Shown in pieces: positions 1 to 7,773 of a stretch of 64,000 nt of DNA (position 1 is its first letter; each line of letters begins with the position of its first letter). The translations under genes were made by a program, and so were the position numbers. The notes under the pieces were generated by a model that saw only the letters and a list, made by a program, of their open reading frames with translations, had not been told where the DNA came from and did not search any database. This DNA comes from a virus. The stretch spans positions 1 to 64,000 of the IMG/VR virus record IMGVR_UViG_3300008954_000046. The stretch is one strand, 5' to 3'.

Positions 1-50
1 TTAGGGAATAAACCTAATAAATAAGTCCCCTTATAAATAAAATATTAAAT

Positions 51-75
51 AAAAAAAGCGGTTTCGCTTTTTTTT
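51..75 (+). terminator. intrinsic-terminator-like hairpin
   Basis: A 10-bp perfect stem (AAAAAAAGCG paired with CGCTTTTTTT, loop GTTT) is followed by more T residues, so it could terminate transcription from the left and, because the stem starts in A residues, also from the right. It lies in the leader ahead of the gp32 gene and probably closes the preceding transcription unit, whose coding part is outside the window. The stem has few GC pairs but the T-tract is strong. Confidence 0.7.
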
Positions 76-207
76 ATGCCTACTTTTTCGTACCTATTAG
101 ATGTATAATTTTATAACGAGAAAACTCATATGTTTCTTTACTTAGTTGGATTTTCGTTGTATTATTAAAGGTGTAAAATTAATATATTAATTAAAAAAAA
201 TAATAAC
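76..207 (+). promoter_or_regulatory. gp32 leader region, no gene seen
   Basis: This AT-rich stretch lies between the hairpin and the gp32 start and holds no convincing reading frame. TATAAT-like words occur near 104-109 but no good -35 partner is visible, so the promoter for gp32 cannot be placed. The last 25 bases before the ATG are almost only A and T with no Shine-Dalgarno sequence. Confidence 0.4.
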
Positions 208-1065
208 ATGAGTAGTTTAGACGCAATTTTAGGACAGTACGAAAAGAATTCACAAACTGGTACTGAAAAAAGAAAGTTTGTGAGCAACGAAGATAGATTG
301 AAAAAATACTTCGCTACATTTTTACCTAAAGGACAACAAGAAGGTGAAAGTAACATAAGAATTTTACCTACATCAGATGGTACCTCACCTTTTAAAGAAG
401 TGTGGTTTCATGAAGTTCAAATCCAGGGAAGATGGCAAAAATTAATGGACCCAGGTAAAAATTCTGATGGTAGTAATAGTGGAGAAAGAAGCCCCTTAAA
501 TGAGGTAGAAGAAGCATTAAGATTAACAGGAAATCAACAAGATAAAGATTTAGCTAGACAATATCGTTCTAGAAAATTCTACATTGTTAAAGTTATTGAT
601 AGAAATAATGAACAAGACGGGGTGAAATTTTGGAGATTCAAACACAACTATAGAGGAGACGGTATTATGGATAAATTAATTCCAATCTTCCAAAAAAGAG
701 GAGATGTTACTAACCCTACAGAAGGGAGAGATTTAACATTAATTCTAAAAGCTGTACCAACACCAAGCGGGAATGGTACATATACATCAGTTAGTATGGT
801 AATGGCAGAAGACCCAAGTCCTCTAAATACTGATGAAAATACAACTAAAGAATGGTTAGGAAATGTAGAGACATATAAAGATGTTTATAGTCAGAAACCA
901 GTTGAATATTTAGAAGCCATCTCAAAAGGTGAAACACCAGAATGGGATAGTAATCTAAAGAAGTATGTGTATAGCACAACTGAGGAGTCTACAGATATGA
1001 GTCAACCAACTACACCAGTCGACCCACAAGCAAATCAAGGTACAGACGAAGACTTACCATTTTAA
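208..1065 (+). CDS. 32: single-stranded DNA-binding protein, gp32-like
   Basis: This 285-residue protein coats single-stranded DNA during replication and recombination. The N-terminal part (SNIRILPTSDG, then PFKEVWFHEVQI) follows the core OB-fold order of T4-type gp32, and the position directly ahead of uvsX and other replication genes supports the call. T4 gp32 holds a zinc ion through three Cys and one His in the segment after this motif. Here the matching segment (about residues 75-100) has no cysteine, and the protein contains none at all, so zinc binding has been lost. The C-terminus is acidic and ends in DEDLPF, closely resembling the partner-binding tip of bacterial SSB (DDDIPF), unlike the longer acidic tail of T4 gp32. 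The start at ATG 208 follows an A-rich leader. Confidence 0.85.
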   Translation: MSSLDAILGQYEKNSQTGTEKRKFVSNEDRLKKYFATFLPKGQQEGESNIRILPTSDGTSPFKEVWFHEVQIQGRWQKLMDPGKNSDGSNSGERSPLNEVEEALRLTGNQQDKDLARQYRSRKFYIVKVIDRNNEQDGVKFWRFKHNYRGDGIMDKLIPIFQKRGDVTNPTEGRDLTLILKAVPTPSGNGTYTSVSMVMAEDPSPLNTDENTTKEWLGNVETYKDVYSQKPVEYLEAISKGETPEWDSNLKKYVYSTTEESTDMSQPTTPVDPQANQGTDEDLPF

Positions 1066-1075
1066 GATTTAGAAC

Positions 1076-2071
1076 ATGGCAATTAAAAAGAAAGATTTTA
1101 GTCAGATAAAAGCAAAGTATTCTAAAAAAGCTACATATAAAGATGATAGATTTTTTGACTTAGGAAACGATTTTACAGAAGCAACGGGAATACCAGGTCC
1201 CTCAATGGGGCACATTAATATGTTGTTAGGTCATACTGACACTGGTAAGACCACAGCTTTAGTAAAAGCAGCTGTAGATGCACAAAAAAAGGAAGTACTT
1301 CCAGTTATTATAATTACTGAACAAAAATGGGACTTCCAACACGCAAATCTACTAGGTTTAGAATGTGAGAAGAACAAAGAAGGGGAATGGGACGGATTTT
1401 TCCTATTCAACAATGATTTTCAATATATTGAACAAATTACTGACTATATTAACGAACTATTAGACGCACAGGAAAAAGGAGAGTTAGAGTATGATTTATT
1501 ATTCTTGTGGGACTCTGTTGGTTCTATACCATGTAAAATGACATTTGATGGAAAAGGTGGTAAAATGCATAATGCAAGTGTATTAGCAGATAAGATAGGT
1601 ATGGGGATAAATCAACGAATTAGTGGAAGTAGAAAAGATAGTTCTAAATACACTAATACATTGGTAGTAGTAAACCAACCTTGGGTAGAATTACCCGATA
1701 ATCCTTTTGGACAACCAAGAATTAAAGCTAAAGGAGGTGAAGCCCTATGGTTAAACTCTACTTTAGTATTTCTTTTTGGTAATCAGAAGAACTCAGGTAC
1801 AAGTAAAATAACAGCAGTTAAAGATAAACGAAAAATCAAATTTGCTACTAGAACTAAAGTATCTGTTGTTAAAAATCACGTAAATGGTTTAGGTTATGAC
1901 GATGGAAAGATATTAATCGTACCTCACGGATTTTTGGCAGGAAAAGACCAAGCACAAGAAAAGAAATCCTTAGAAAAGTACAAGGCAGAACATGCTTCAT
2001 ATTGGAAAGACACCATAGGATTGGGTGGAGAATTCAATGTTACAGATGAAGCGACTGGAGAATTATTTTAA
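1076..2071 (+). CDS. uvsX: UvsX-like recombinase (RecA family)
   Basis: This 331-residue RecA-fold ATPase should form filaments on single-stranded DNA and pair homologous strands in recombination-dependent replication. The Walker A motif is GHTDTGKTT at about residues 51-59, and the Walker B strand is LLFLWDSVGS at about 140-149. A conserved VVVNQPWVELPD stretch and a GGEALW segment correspond to the later RecA/UvsX core. Its length is a little under that of T4 UvsX (about 390 residues). It begins 10 bases after the gp32 stop and is probably cotranscribed with gp32, its functional partner in T4. Confidence 0.85.
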   Translation: MAIKKKDFSQIKAKYSKKATYKDDRFFDLGNDFTEATGIPGPSMGHINMLLGHTDTGKTTALVKAAVDAQKKEVLPVIIITEQKWDFQHANLLGLECEKNKEGEWDGFFLFNNDFQYIEQITDYINELLDAQEKGELEYDLLFLWDSVGSIPCKMTFDGKGGKMHNASVLADKIGMGINQRISGSRKDSSKYTNTLVVVNQPWVELPDNPFGQPRIKAKGGEALWLNSTLVFLFGNQKNSGTSKITAVKDKRKIKFATRTKVSVVKNHVNGLGYDDGKILIVPHGFLAGKDQAQEKKSLEKYKAEHASYWKDTIGLGGEFNVTDEATGELF

Positions 2072-2101
2072 AAAGAATGTTTAACCCTATAAAAATGAGT
2101 A

Positions 2102-3103
2102 ATGAAGAAGGTATTAGTTGTTGATGGAAACAGTTTATTACAAATAGGCTTTCATGGTGTCAAGAATGTTTATAACAATAATAAACATATTGGAGCATTA
2201 TATCATTTTATAGTTACACTACGAAAACATTTAGAAGAAAATAGTTACGATAAAGTGGTGGTATTTTGGGACGGCCCAAAAGGTAATCACTTTAGAAAAG
2301 AATTGTACCCAGCATATAAAGAAACACGTAAGAAAAGAATGGATGATGAGCAGTTTCAATCCATGATAGACCAAAAGAATAGAATTTCCGAATATTTAGA
2401 AGAGTTATTTATCCGACAATGTCAATTTACGATGTGTGAAGCAGATGATTGTATAGCATACTATTGTCAATCTACACCCAAAGAACATAAAACTATTTTA
2501 AGTTCTGACAAAGACCTTTCCCAACTAATAAGTAAAAAAGTCTCACAATATTTTCCTATAAAGAAAAAATTAGTGACTAATGAACATAAAATATTAATAA
2601 GTGGAAGAGAAATTCCAACACAAAACGTTGTATTAGTGAAAACTTTGATGGGAGATAGAAGTGATAATATTAACGGTATAACTTATTTAGGTGATAAAAC
2701 ATTATTTTCTCTTTTTCCTGAAATAGAGGAAAAAGAAGTAAATTTAGACTATATTTTAGAAGTTAGTAAAAATAAACTTAAAGAAAATAAAAATAATAGA
2801 GCTTTAAAAAATATAATAGCGGGCACAACAAAGACAGGTGCTCAAGGAGAAGATTTTTATAGACTAAATAAAAAATTAGTGGACCTATCAATTCCTTTTC
2901 TAACAGAAGAGGCAAAAGAAGAAATAATGTTACTTGCACACGCAAGTTTAGACCCAGCAGGAAGACAAATAGAAAATGCTGTAGAAATGACAATCAGAGA
3001 TGGACTAAACAAATTCTTACCAAAAAACGATAATGATTGGTTAGATTTTTTTGAACCATTTATGGGGCTAATAAAGAAAGAGAAGAATAATTTTAAAAAA
3101 TAA
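2102..3103 (+). CDS. rnh: RNase H-like 5'-3' exonuclease (FEN family)
   Basis: This 333-residue protein matches the phage RNase H / FEN-1 nuclease family that removes RNA primers and trims 5' flaps. Metal-binding signatures appear in the usual order: VVDGNSLL near the N-terminus (Asp8), EADDCIAYY at about 113-121, SSDKDLSQLI at about 131-140, and the helix-three-turn-helix signature GDRSDNINGI at about 184-193. The length is close to that of T4 RNase H (305 residues). It sits between uvsX and an unknown gene in the replication cluster. The ATG at 2102 overlaps no other gene and leaves a complete first metal-binding motif. Confidence 0.85.
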   Translation: MKKVLVVDGNSLLQIGFHGVKNVYNNNKHIGALYHFIVTLRKHLEENSYDKVVVFWDGPKGNHFRKELYPAYKETRKKRMDDEQFQSMIDQKNRISEYLEELFIRQCQFTMCEADDCIAYYCQSTPKEHKTILSSDKDLSQLISKKVSQYFPIKKKLVTNEHKILISGREIPTQNVVLVKTLMGDRSDNINGITYLGDKTLFSLFPEIEEKEVNLDYILEVSKNKLKENKNNRALKNIIAGTTKTGAQGEDFYRLNKKLVDLSIPFLTEEAKEEIMLLAHASLDPAGRQIENAVEMTIRDGLNKFLPKNDNDWLDFFEPFMGLIKKEKNNFKK

Positions 3104-3134
3104 AATCATGTACAATAATAAAGGAGATAAAAAA

Positions 3135-3569
3135 ATGACAACAAAGTTTGAATTCTTATTAAAAATTAATGGTAACATAATTTGCCAACGATATTTTAAT
3201 GTGAGAGACTTTAATGATAAAACACTAGATTCGATTGAACTGTTAGACGAGGTTAATTATATAAAAATGAGACTAAAAGAGTATCTTAAAATGAGAAGTT
3301 TAAACTATTTATACGACCAATATAACCAGTACACTAATGTGGTTAATTTAAGTGAACAGGATTTGGAAGGGTCTGAAGATGAGGTTTTTGAGATAGAAAT
3401 TAGAAAGGATGGGAAGAACATTATTCACACCTTTATCCCTTCGAATTGCTACCCAACACGTGTAAGGTATACTGTTGATATTCGACCAATGATACCACGA
3501 ATATTAGGGGATTTGAGTGACACATTGTCATTGAAAAAACCTGTAAAAGTTATAGACTTATACAAATGA
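3135..3569 (+). CDS. conserved-looking hypothetical protein in replication cluster
   Basis: I do not recognise this 144-residue protein. An in-frame ATG also exists at 3108, but a rare good ribosome-binding sequence (AAAGGAG, 3119-3125) sits 9 bases before ATG 3135, which makes MTTKFEFLLK the likely N-terminus. The sequence looks soluble and mixed alpha/beta, with a Tyr/Asn-rich middle and an acidic stretch (DLEGSEDEVFEIEI). It has no cysteine cluster and only two isolated cysteines. Its place between rnh and the gp41 helicase suggests a role in replication or its control, but that is only inference from position. Confidence 0.7.
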   Translation: MTTKFEFLLKINGNIICQRYFNVRDFNDKTLDSIELLDEVNYIKMRLKEYLKMRSLNYLYDQYNQYTNVVNLSEQDLEGSEDEVFEIEIRKDGKNIIHTFIPSNCYPTRVRYTVDIRPMIPRILGDLSDTLSLKKPVKVIDLYK

Positions 3570-3574
3570 GATAC

Positions 3575-3584
3575 TATTTATTAA
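3575..3584 (+). promoter_or_regulatory. TATTTATTAA element upstream of gp41
   Basis: The sequence lies 29 bases before the gp41 start and resembles the element found before several late genes in this window (compare TATTTATTAAAAG before the 34227 gene). It is a weak match and could be chance in AT-rich DNA. Confidence 0.3.
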
Positions 3585-3603
3585 TACGCAAAAAATAATA
3601 CAT

Positions 3604-4983
3604 ATGAGTGGAAAAAATAACTTTGGATATCTAGGATATAACTTTCAAATTAAATTACTAAATCAACTAATTCTTGATAAGAATTTCACCAATTCTATCG
3701 TAGAAGTTATCGAGGCAAGATATTTTGATAATCAATATTTTAAGTTGGTAATGCAAATGATTAAGGAGTATCATGAAAAATACAATGTCCCACCATCTTT
3801 TGATGCATTAGACCAAATTACAAGAATTGAAGTAAGTTCAGAAATGGCAAGAACAAATATCTTTGACATGTTAAAAGATATTAAAGATTGTCCATATGAG
3901 GACCATTTATGGGTACAAGAAAAATCTCTAAAATTCTGTAAACAACAAGAACTCCAAAAAGCAATTACAAAAGTTAATAAAATTTTAGATGATGGTGATT
4001 TTGAGGCTTATGACCGTTGTGAGGAGTATATTAGAGAGGCAATACAAGTAGGAGAGATAGATGAGTCAACAATAGATGCTTTTAGTAGTTTAGAAGAAGT
4101 ATTAAAAGACGATTTTAGAGAACCAATACCAACAGGAATTATCGGCATAGATAATTTATTGGATGGTGGGTTAGCTAAAGGAGAAATTGGTGTATTTTTA
4201 GCACCAACAGGTGTGGGTAAAAGTACTATTCTTACGAAAGTTGCAAATTCCGCATATAATTTAGGTTTTAACGTTTTACAAATATTTTTTGAAGACAACC
4301 CTAAAATTATACAAAGAAAACATTTAACTTGTTGGACGGGAATTTCTTCTAAAGAGCAAGCAGCAAGAAAAACCGAAGTATTAGAAAAGATTTCACAGTA
4401 TCAGGGAAGGGGTAAATTACTTTTAGAAAAATTACCTTCAGATACTATGACAATGGCTCAAATTAAAAACAGGGTAAGAAAATTAATGGCAGAAGATGTA
4501 AAGATTGATTTAGTTGTATTAGATTATATTGATTGTTTATTACCAGATAGAGCTTTTTCTGATGAATGGAAAGGTGAAGGGTCTGTAATGAGACAGTTTG
4601 AAGCAATGTGTAGTGAACTCAATGTAGTTGGGTGGACCGCAGCACAAGGAAATCGTACTTCTATTAGTTCAGATGTTGTTACAACAGATATGATGGGTGG
4701 GTCCATCAAAAAAGCCCAAGTAGGACACGTGATAATATCAATCGCAAAATCCTTACAACAAAAAGAGTTAGGTTTAGCAACGATTGCCATTACCAAATCT
4801 AGAATAGGAAAAGATGGAATAGTCTTTGAGAATTGTAAATTTGATAATGAATTTTTAGAAATTAGTACAGAACAATCACAAACACTCCTAGACTTAGAAC
4901 ACACTCGAGAAGAGAGAAATGCACAAAGAGTGAGAACAGCATTAGCACGAAGAAACCAAATTAGCCAACCAAACAACGGTTAA
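3604..4983 (+). CDS. 41: replicative DNA helicase, gp41/DnaB-like
   Basis: This 459-residue protein is a DnaB-family hexameric helicase, the size of T4 gp41 (475 residues). The Walker A motif APTGVGKST lies at about residues 201-209 within GEIGVFLAPTGVGKST, and the Walker B region is LVVLDYIDCLLP at about 302-313. A downstream GWTAAQGNR motif fits the DnaB arginine/H4 region. The N-terminal 150 residues are helical and match the primase-interacting domain position. It should unwind the fork together with the primase encoded at 43927. It is followed after 39 bases by the ribonucleotide reductase gene. Confidence 0.9.
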   Translation: MSGKNNFGYLGYNFQIKLLNQLILDKNFTNSIVEVIEARYFDNQYFKLVMQMIKEYHEKYNVPPSFDALDQITRIEVSSEMARTNIFDMLKDIKDCPYEDHLWVQEKSLKFCKQQELQKAITKVNKILDDGDFEAYDRCEEYIREAIQVGEIDESTIDAFSSLEEVLKDDFREPIPTGIIGIDNLLDGGLAKGEIGVFLAPTGVGKSTILTKVANSAYNLGFNVLQIFFEDNPKIIQRKHLTCWTGISSKEQAARKTEVLEKISQYQGRGKLLLEKLPSDTMTMAQIKNRVRKLMAEDVKIDLVVLDYIDCLLPDRAFSDEWKGEGSVMRQFEAMCSELNVVGWTAAQGNRTSISSDVVTTDMMGGSIKKAQVGHVIISIAKSLQQKELGLATIAITKSRIGKDGIVFENCKFDNEFLEISTEQSQTLLDLEHTREERNAQRVRTALARRNQISQPNNG

Positions 4984-4996
4984 TTTAACACATAAT

Positions 4997-5004
4997 TATA
5001 AATA
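4997..5004 (+). promoter_or_regulatory. TATAAATA element upstream of RNR gene
   Basis: TATAAATA, identical to the T4 late promoter core, lies 19 bases before the ribonucleotide reductase ATG at 5023. The distance suits a promoter with a short leader. The DNA here is AT-rich, so a chance match is possible. The gene class is not normally late, which lowers confidence. Confidence 0.3.
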
Positions 5005-5022
5005 AATTTTAAAAAGTAGAAT

Positions 5023-6927
5023 ATGGAAATAGCGTCAAAAATTTTATCGGATATTACAGTATACATGAAGTATGCAAAATATTTGCCCGAGATAAACAGA
5101 AGAGAGACATGGGAAGAACTAGTTACTCGAAATAAAAATATGCATATCAAGAAATATCCTAAATTGAAGGATGAAATTAATGAGAAATATAAACTAGTAT
5201 ATGACAAGAAAGTACTACCATCGATGAGGTCAATGCAATTCGGCGGTAAACCAATTGAAATAAGTCCAAATAGAATATACAATTGTGCTTATCTTCCAAT
5301 TGACCATATAGATTCATTTAGTGAAACAATGTTTTTATTGTTAGGTGGAACAGGTGTTGGATATTCGGTACAAAAACACCACGTTAATCAATTACCAAAC
5401 ATCCAAAAACCATACGCAAAAAGAAAAAGAAGATTTTTAATTGGTGATTCAATTGAAGGTTGGGCAGATTCCGTCAAAGTCCTAATGAAATCATATATGA
5501 ATGGTGGGGGTAGTAGAGTGGAATTCGACTTTTCAGATATTAGAGCTAAAGGAGCTAGACTTGTAACATCAGGAGGTAAAGCTCCAGGACCACAACCATT
5601 AAAAGAATGTTTGGTTAAAATAGAAGGGTTATTGAATCAAAAAGAAAACGGAGACCAATTGACTACTATAGAGGTACATGATATTGTATGTTATATTGCA
5701 GATGCGGTACTTGCAGGCGGTATTAGAAGAGCAGCGTTAATTAGTTTATTTTCTGCAGATGACGATGCAATGATTGGTTGTAAAGCTGGTAACTGGTGGG
5801 AGTTAAACCCACAAAGAGGTAGAGCTAATAACTCCGCAGTACTCATGAGACATAAAATCACCAAAGAATTCTTTATGGATATATGGAAAAGAGTTGAATT
5901 ATCAGGAGCAGGAGAACCAGGAATTTATCTAAATAATGATAAAGATTGGGGAACCAATCCATGTTGTGAGATAGCTTTGAGACCTTATCAGTTTTGTAAT
6001 CTTTGTGAAGTAAATGTTTCAAATATTGAATCACAGGAAGATTTAAATGAAAGAGTTAAGACTGCAGCATTTATTGGAACACTCCAAGCAGGATATACCG
6101 CTTTCCATTATTTAAGAGATGTTTGGAGAGAAACAACAGAAAAAGATGCATTAATAGGTGTATCAATGACAGGTATAGGTTCAGGTCGAGTTTTAGGATA
6201 TGATATGTCCAAAGCTGCGAGTTTAGTTAAAAGAGAAAATACAAGAATATCTAAGTTAGTAGGAATAAATCAAGCAGCAAGAACTACAACTGTAAAACCA
6301 GCAGGTACAACTTCTTTAACATTAGGAACATCTTCTGGTATACATGCATGGCATAACGATTTCTATATTAGAAGAATTAGAGTTGGTAAGAATGAAGCGA
6401 TTTACACTTATTTGAAAGCTTATCACCCTGAATTGGTGGAGGATGAGTATTTTAGACCACACGATACTGCAGTGATTTCTATTCCACAAAAAGCACCACA
6501 AGGGTCTATAATGAGAACAGAATCACCATTCCAACTTTTAGAACGAGTTAAGAAGGTTGCGACCGAATGGGTAAATGCGGGACATAGAAAAGGTTCTAAT
6601 AGTCATAATGTATCGGCAACCATCTCATTAAGGGAACATGAATGGGACCCAGCAGGTGAATGGATGTGGGAAAATAGGAAATTCTATAATGGACTATCAG
6701 TATTACCCTATAATGGTGGAACCTATACACAGGCACCATTTGAGGACATCAATGAAGAACAGTATGAGGAGATGTTAAAAACTTTAACTGAAGTTGATTT
6801 ATCTAAAGTAGTGGAGTTAGATGATAATACAAATCTGTCAGGTGAGTTAGCATGTGCAGGTGGAAGTTGTGAAATAGATGTGGATATAAAGAGCATAGAA
6901 AAAGAGAAAGAACTAAATGAAGCATAA
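5023..6927 (+). CDS. nrdJ: class II (adenosylcobalamin-dependent) ribonucleotide reductase
   Basis: This 634-residue protein reduces ribonucleotides to deoxyribonucleotides for phage DNA synthesis. The layout is that of the monomeric vitamin B12-dependent class: a first redox cysteine in YNCAYLP (about Cys88), a GGIRRAALIS motif (about 232-241), the radical-site motif NPCCEIAL (about 312-319), and a C-terminal CX4C shuttle (CAGGSC) at about 611-616. No NrdB-type radical-generating subunit is seen beside it, as expected for class II. The host must therefore supply or salvage adenosylcobalamin. The coding end overlaps the next small gene by 11 bases, which suggests translational coupling. Confidence 0.85.
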   Translation: MEIASKILSDITVYMKYAKYLPEINRRETWEELVTRNKNMHIKKYPKLKDEINEKYKLVYDKKVLPSMRSMQFGGKPIEISPNRIYNCAYLPIDHIDSFSETMFLLLGGTGVGYSVQKHHVNQLPNIQKPYAKRKRRFLIGDSIEGWADSVKVLMKSYMNGGGSRVEFDFSDIRAKGARLVTSGGKAPGPQPLKECLVKIEGLLNQKENGDQLTTIEVHDIVCYIADAVLAGGIRRAALISLFSADDDAMIGCKAGNWWELNPQRGRANNSAVLMRHKITKEFFMDIWKRVELSGAGEPGIYLNNDKDWGTNPCCEIALRPYQFCNLCEVNVSNIESQEDLNERVKTAAFIGTLQAGYTAFHYLRDVWRETTEKDALIGVSMTGIGSGRVLGYDMSKAASLVKRENTRISKLVGINQAARTTTVKPAGTTSLTLGTSSGIHAWHNDFYIRRIRVGKNEAIYTYLKAYHPELVEDEYFRPHDTAVISIPQKAPQGSIMRTESPFQLLERVKKVATEWVNAGHRKGSNSHNVSATISLREHEWDPAGEWMWENRKFYNGLSVLPYNGGTYTQAPFEDINEEQYEEMLKTLTEVDLSKVVELDDNTNLSGELACAGGSCEIDVDIKSIEKEKELNEA

Positions 6928-7087
6928 AGTTAGTAAAGAAATTTTATACCACTTTAATTGTGGTAAATGTAACAAATGGTGGACTATCTCAGACCACCAT
7001 TTTTTATCTAAAGAGGGTTTAATTATATGTCCCCATTGTGGACATAAAGAAGAAGTAAAAGAAGTTAAAAATGAGACGAATGGATGA
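6917..7087 (+). CDS. small zinc-ribbon protein
   Basis: This 56-residue frame starts 11 bases inside the end of the reductase gene and overlaps the next gene as well. It has two Cys pairs, NCGKC (residues 14-18) and CPHC (38-41), spaced 19 residues apart, plus an early HF and WW, which is a classic rubredoxin-like or transcription-factor-like zinc ribbon. The second pair is followed by GHKEEVKE, as in many zinc ribbons. The function is unknown. The tight nesting between two genes and good zinc spacing argue that it is real in spite of its size. Confidence 0.75.
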   Translation: MKHKVSKEILYHFNCGKCNKWWTISDHHFLSKEGLIICPHCGHKEEVKEVKNETNG

Positions 7088-7283
7088 TTGGATTACCGAA
7101 TTACATTACAAAGAATTCCTCACACCAAAATATGAGACAGGGGATTTCTATTGGGAAAACGGTAAAATGGTAATGAGTGAACAATACCACCTTAAAAGAG
7201 GATATTGTTGTGGTAATGGATGTAAACATTGTGCATATTGGCCACCTCACCAGAAGAACAACCCCAAACCTAAAACAAATTAA
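7071..7283 (+). CDS. small Cys-rich protein, DUF5522-like
   Basis: This protein has 70 residues from ATG 7071 or 67 from ATG 7080 (MDDWITELHY); the second start leaves less overlap with the preceding zinc-ribbon gene. The core YCCGNGCKHCAYWPP (about residues 45-59) resembles the CCG.GC.HCPY signature I associate with the DUF5522 family of short proteins in bacteria and eukaryotes. Four closely spaced cysteines could bind a metal. Its position directly after nrdJ and another Cys-rich protein hints at a thiol- or metal-linked role, but the function is unknown. Confidence 0.75.
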   Translation: MRRMDDWITELHYKEFLTPKYETGDFYWENGKMVMSEQYHLKRGYCCGNGCKHCAYWPPHQKNNPKPKTN

Positions 7284-7292
7284 TGTTTGAAG

Positions 7293-7306
7293 TATTTATA
7301 AGAAAA
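7293..7306 (+). promoter_or_regulatory. TATTTATAAGAAAA late-promoter-like element
   Basis: This element ends 7 bases before the gp25 ATG at 7314 and starts 21 bases before it. Very similar elements precede genes at 52570, 53395, 56648, 57871 and, on the minus strand, 51924. It marks the start of the structural block and may be a phage late promoter. Confidence 0.45.
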
Positions 7307-7313
7307 CAATAAT

Positions 7314-7772
7314 ATGCCCGAATTTGGAACATATGGTATGAACTTTCCCTTTTCTGAAAGCAGATTGGGATACATGTTTGATTTAACTGATACGCCAGAG
7401 GAGGAAATCAGAGCAAACTTAATACATCTTCTTTTAACTAGAAAAGGAATGAGGTATTTCTTACCTGATTATGGGACTAGGCTATACGAATATATATTTG
7501 AACCCTTAGACACCATTACCTTTGACTCTATAGAGGCAGAGATAAGAGAACAAGTACAAAAATATATACCAAATTTAAGGATAGACAGTATAATAATAAC
7601 TCCATTAGCAGAAGCTGAAGAAGGTGAGGGTACATTAGTAACTGATAATGACGATAGAGTATTTAGAGTAGCGGGTGCGGGGACAGATGATTATACCGCT
7701 AAAGTTAGAATTGACTTTACTACAACGAGTAGTGCTTTCGAAACTAAAGATTTTGTAACTATTAATTTATAA
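7314..7772 (+). CDS. 25: baseplate wedge protein gp25
   Basis: This 152-residue protein belongs to the gp25/GpW-lysozyme-like family that starts sheath assembly on the baseplate. The segment TRKGMRYFLPDYGTRLYEYI (about residues 42-61) is the family core, in which a mobile loop is followed by the conserved FxPxxG(T/S)xL pattern, and FEPLDTITFDSIEAEIREQV follows as usual. T4 gp25 has 132 residues. The gp6 gene starts one base after its stop (TAATATGG), the standard T4 order gp25-gp6. Confidence 0.85.
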   Translation: MPEFGTYGMNFPFSESRLGYMFDLTDTPEEEIRANLIHLLLTRKGMRYFLPDYGTRLYEYIFEPLDTITFDSIEAEIREQVQKYIPNLRIDSIIITPLAEAEEGEGTLVTDNDDRVFRVAGAGTDDYTAKVRIDFTTTSSAFETKDFVTINL

Positions 7773-7773
7773 T

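Noticed and set aside
4524-4976. 150-residue minus-strand frame opposite the gp41 helicase
   Set aside because: The helicase motifs are intact on the plus strand; the frame is Ser- and Cys-rich as shadows often are.
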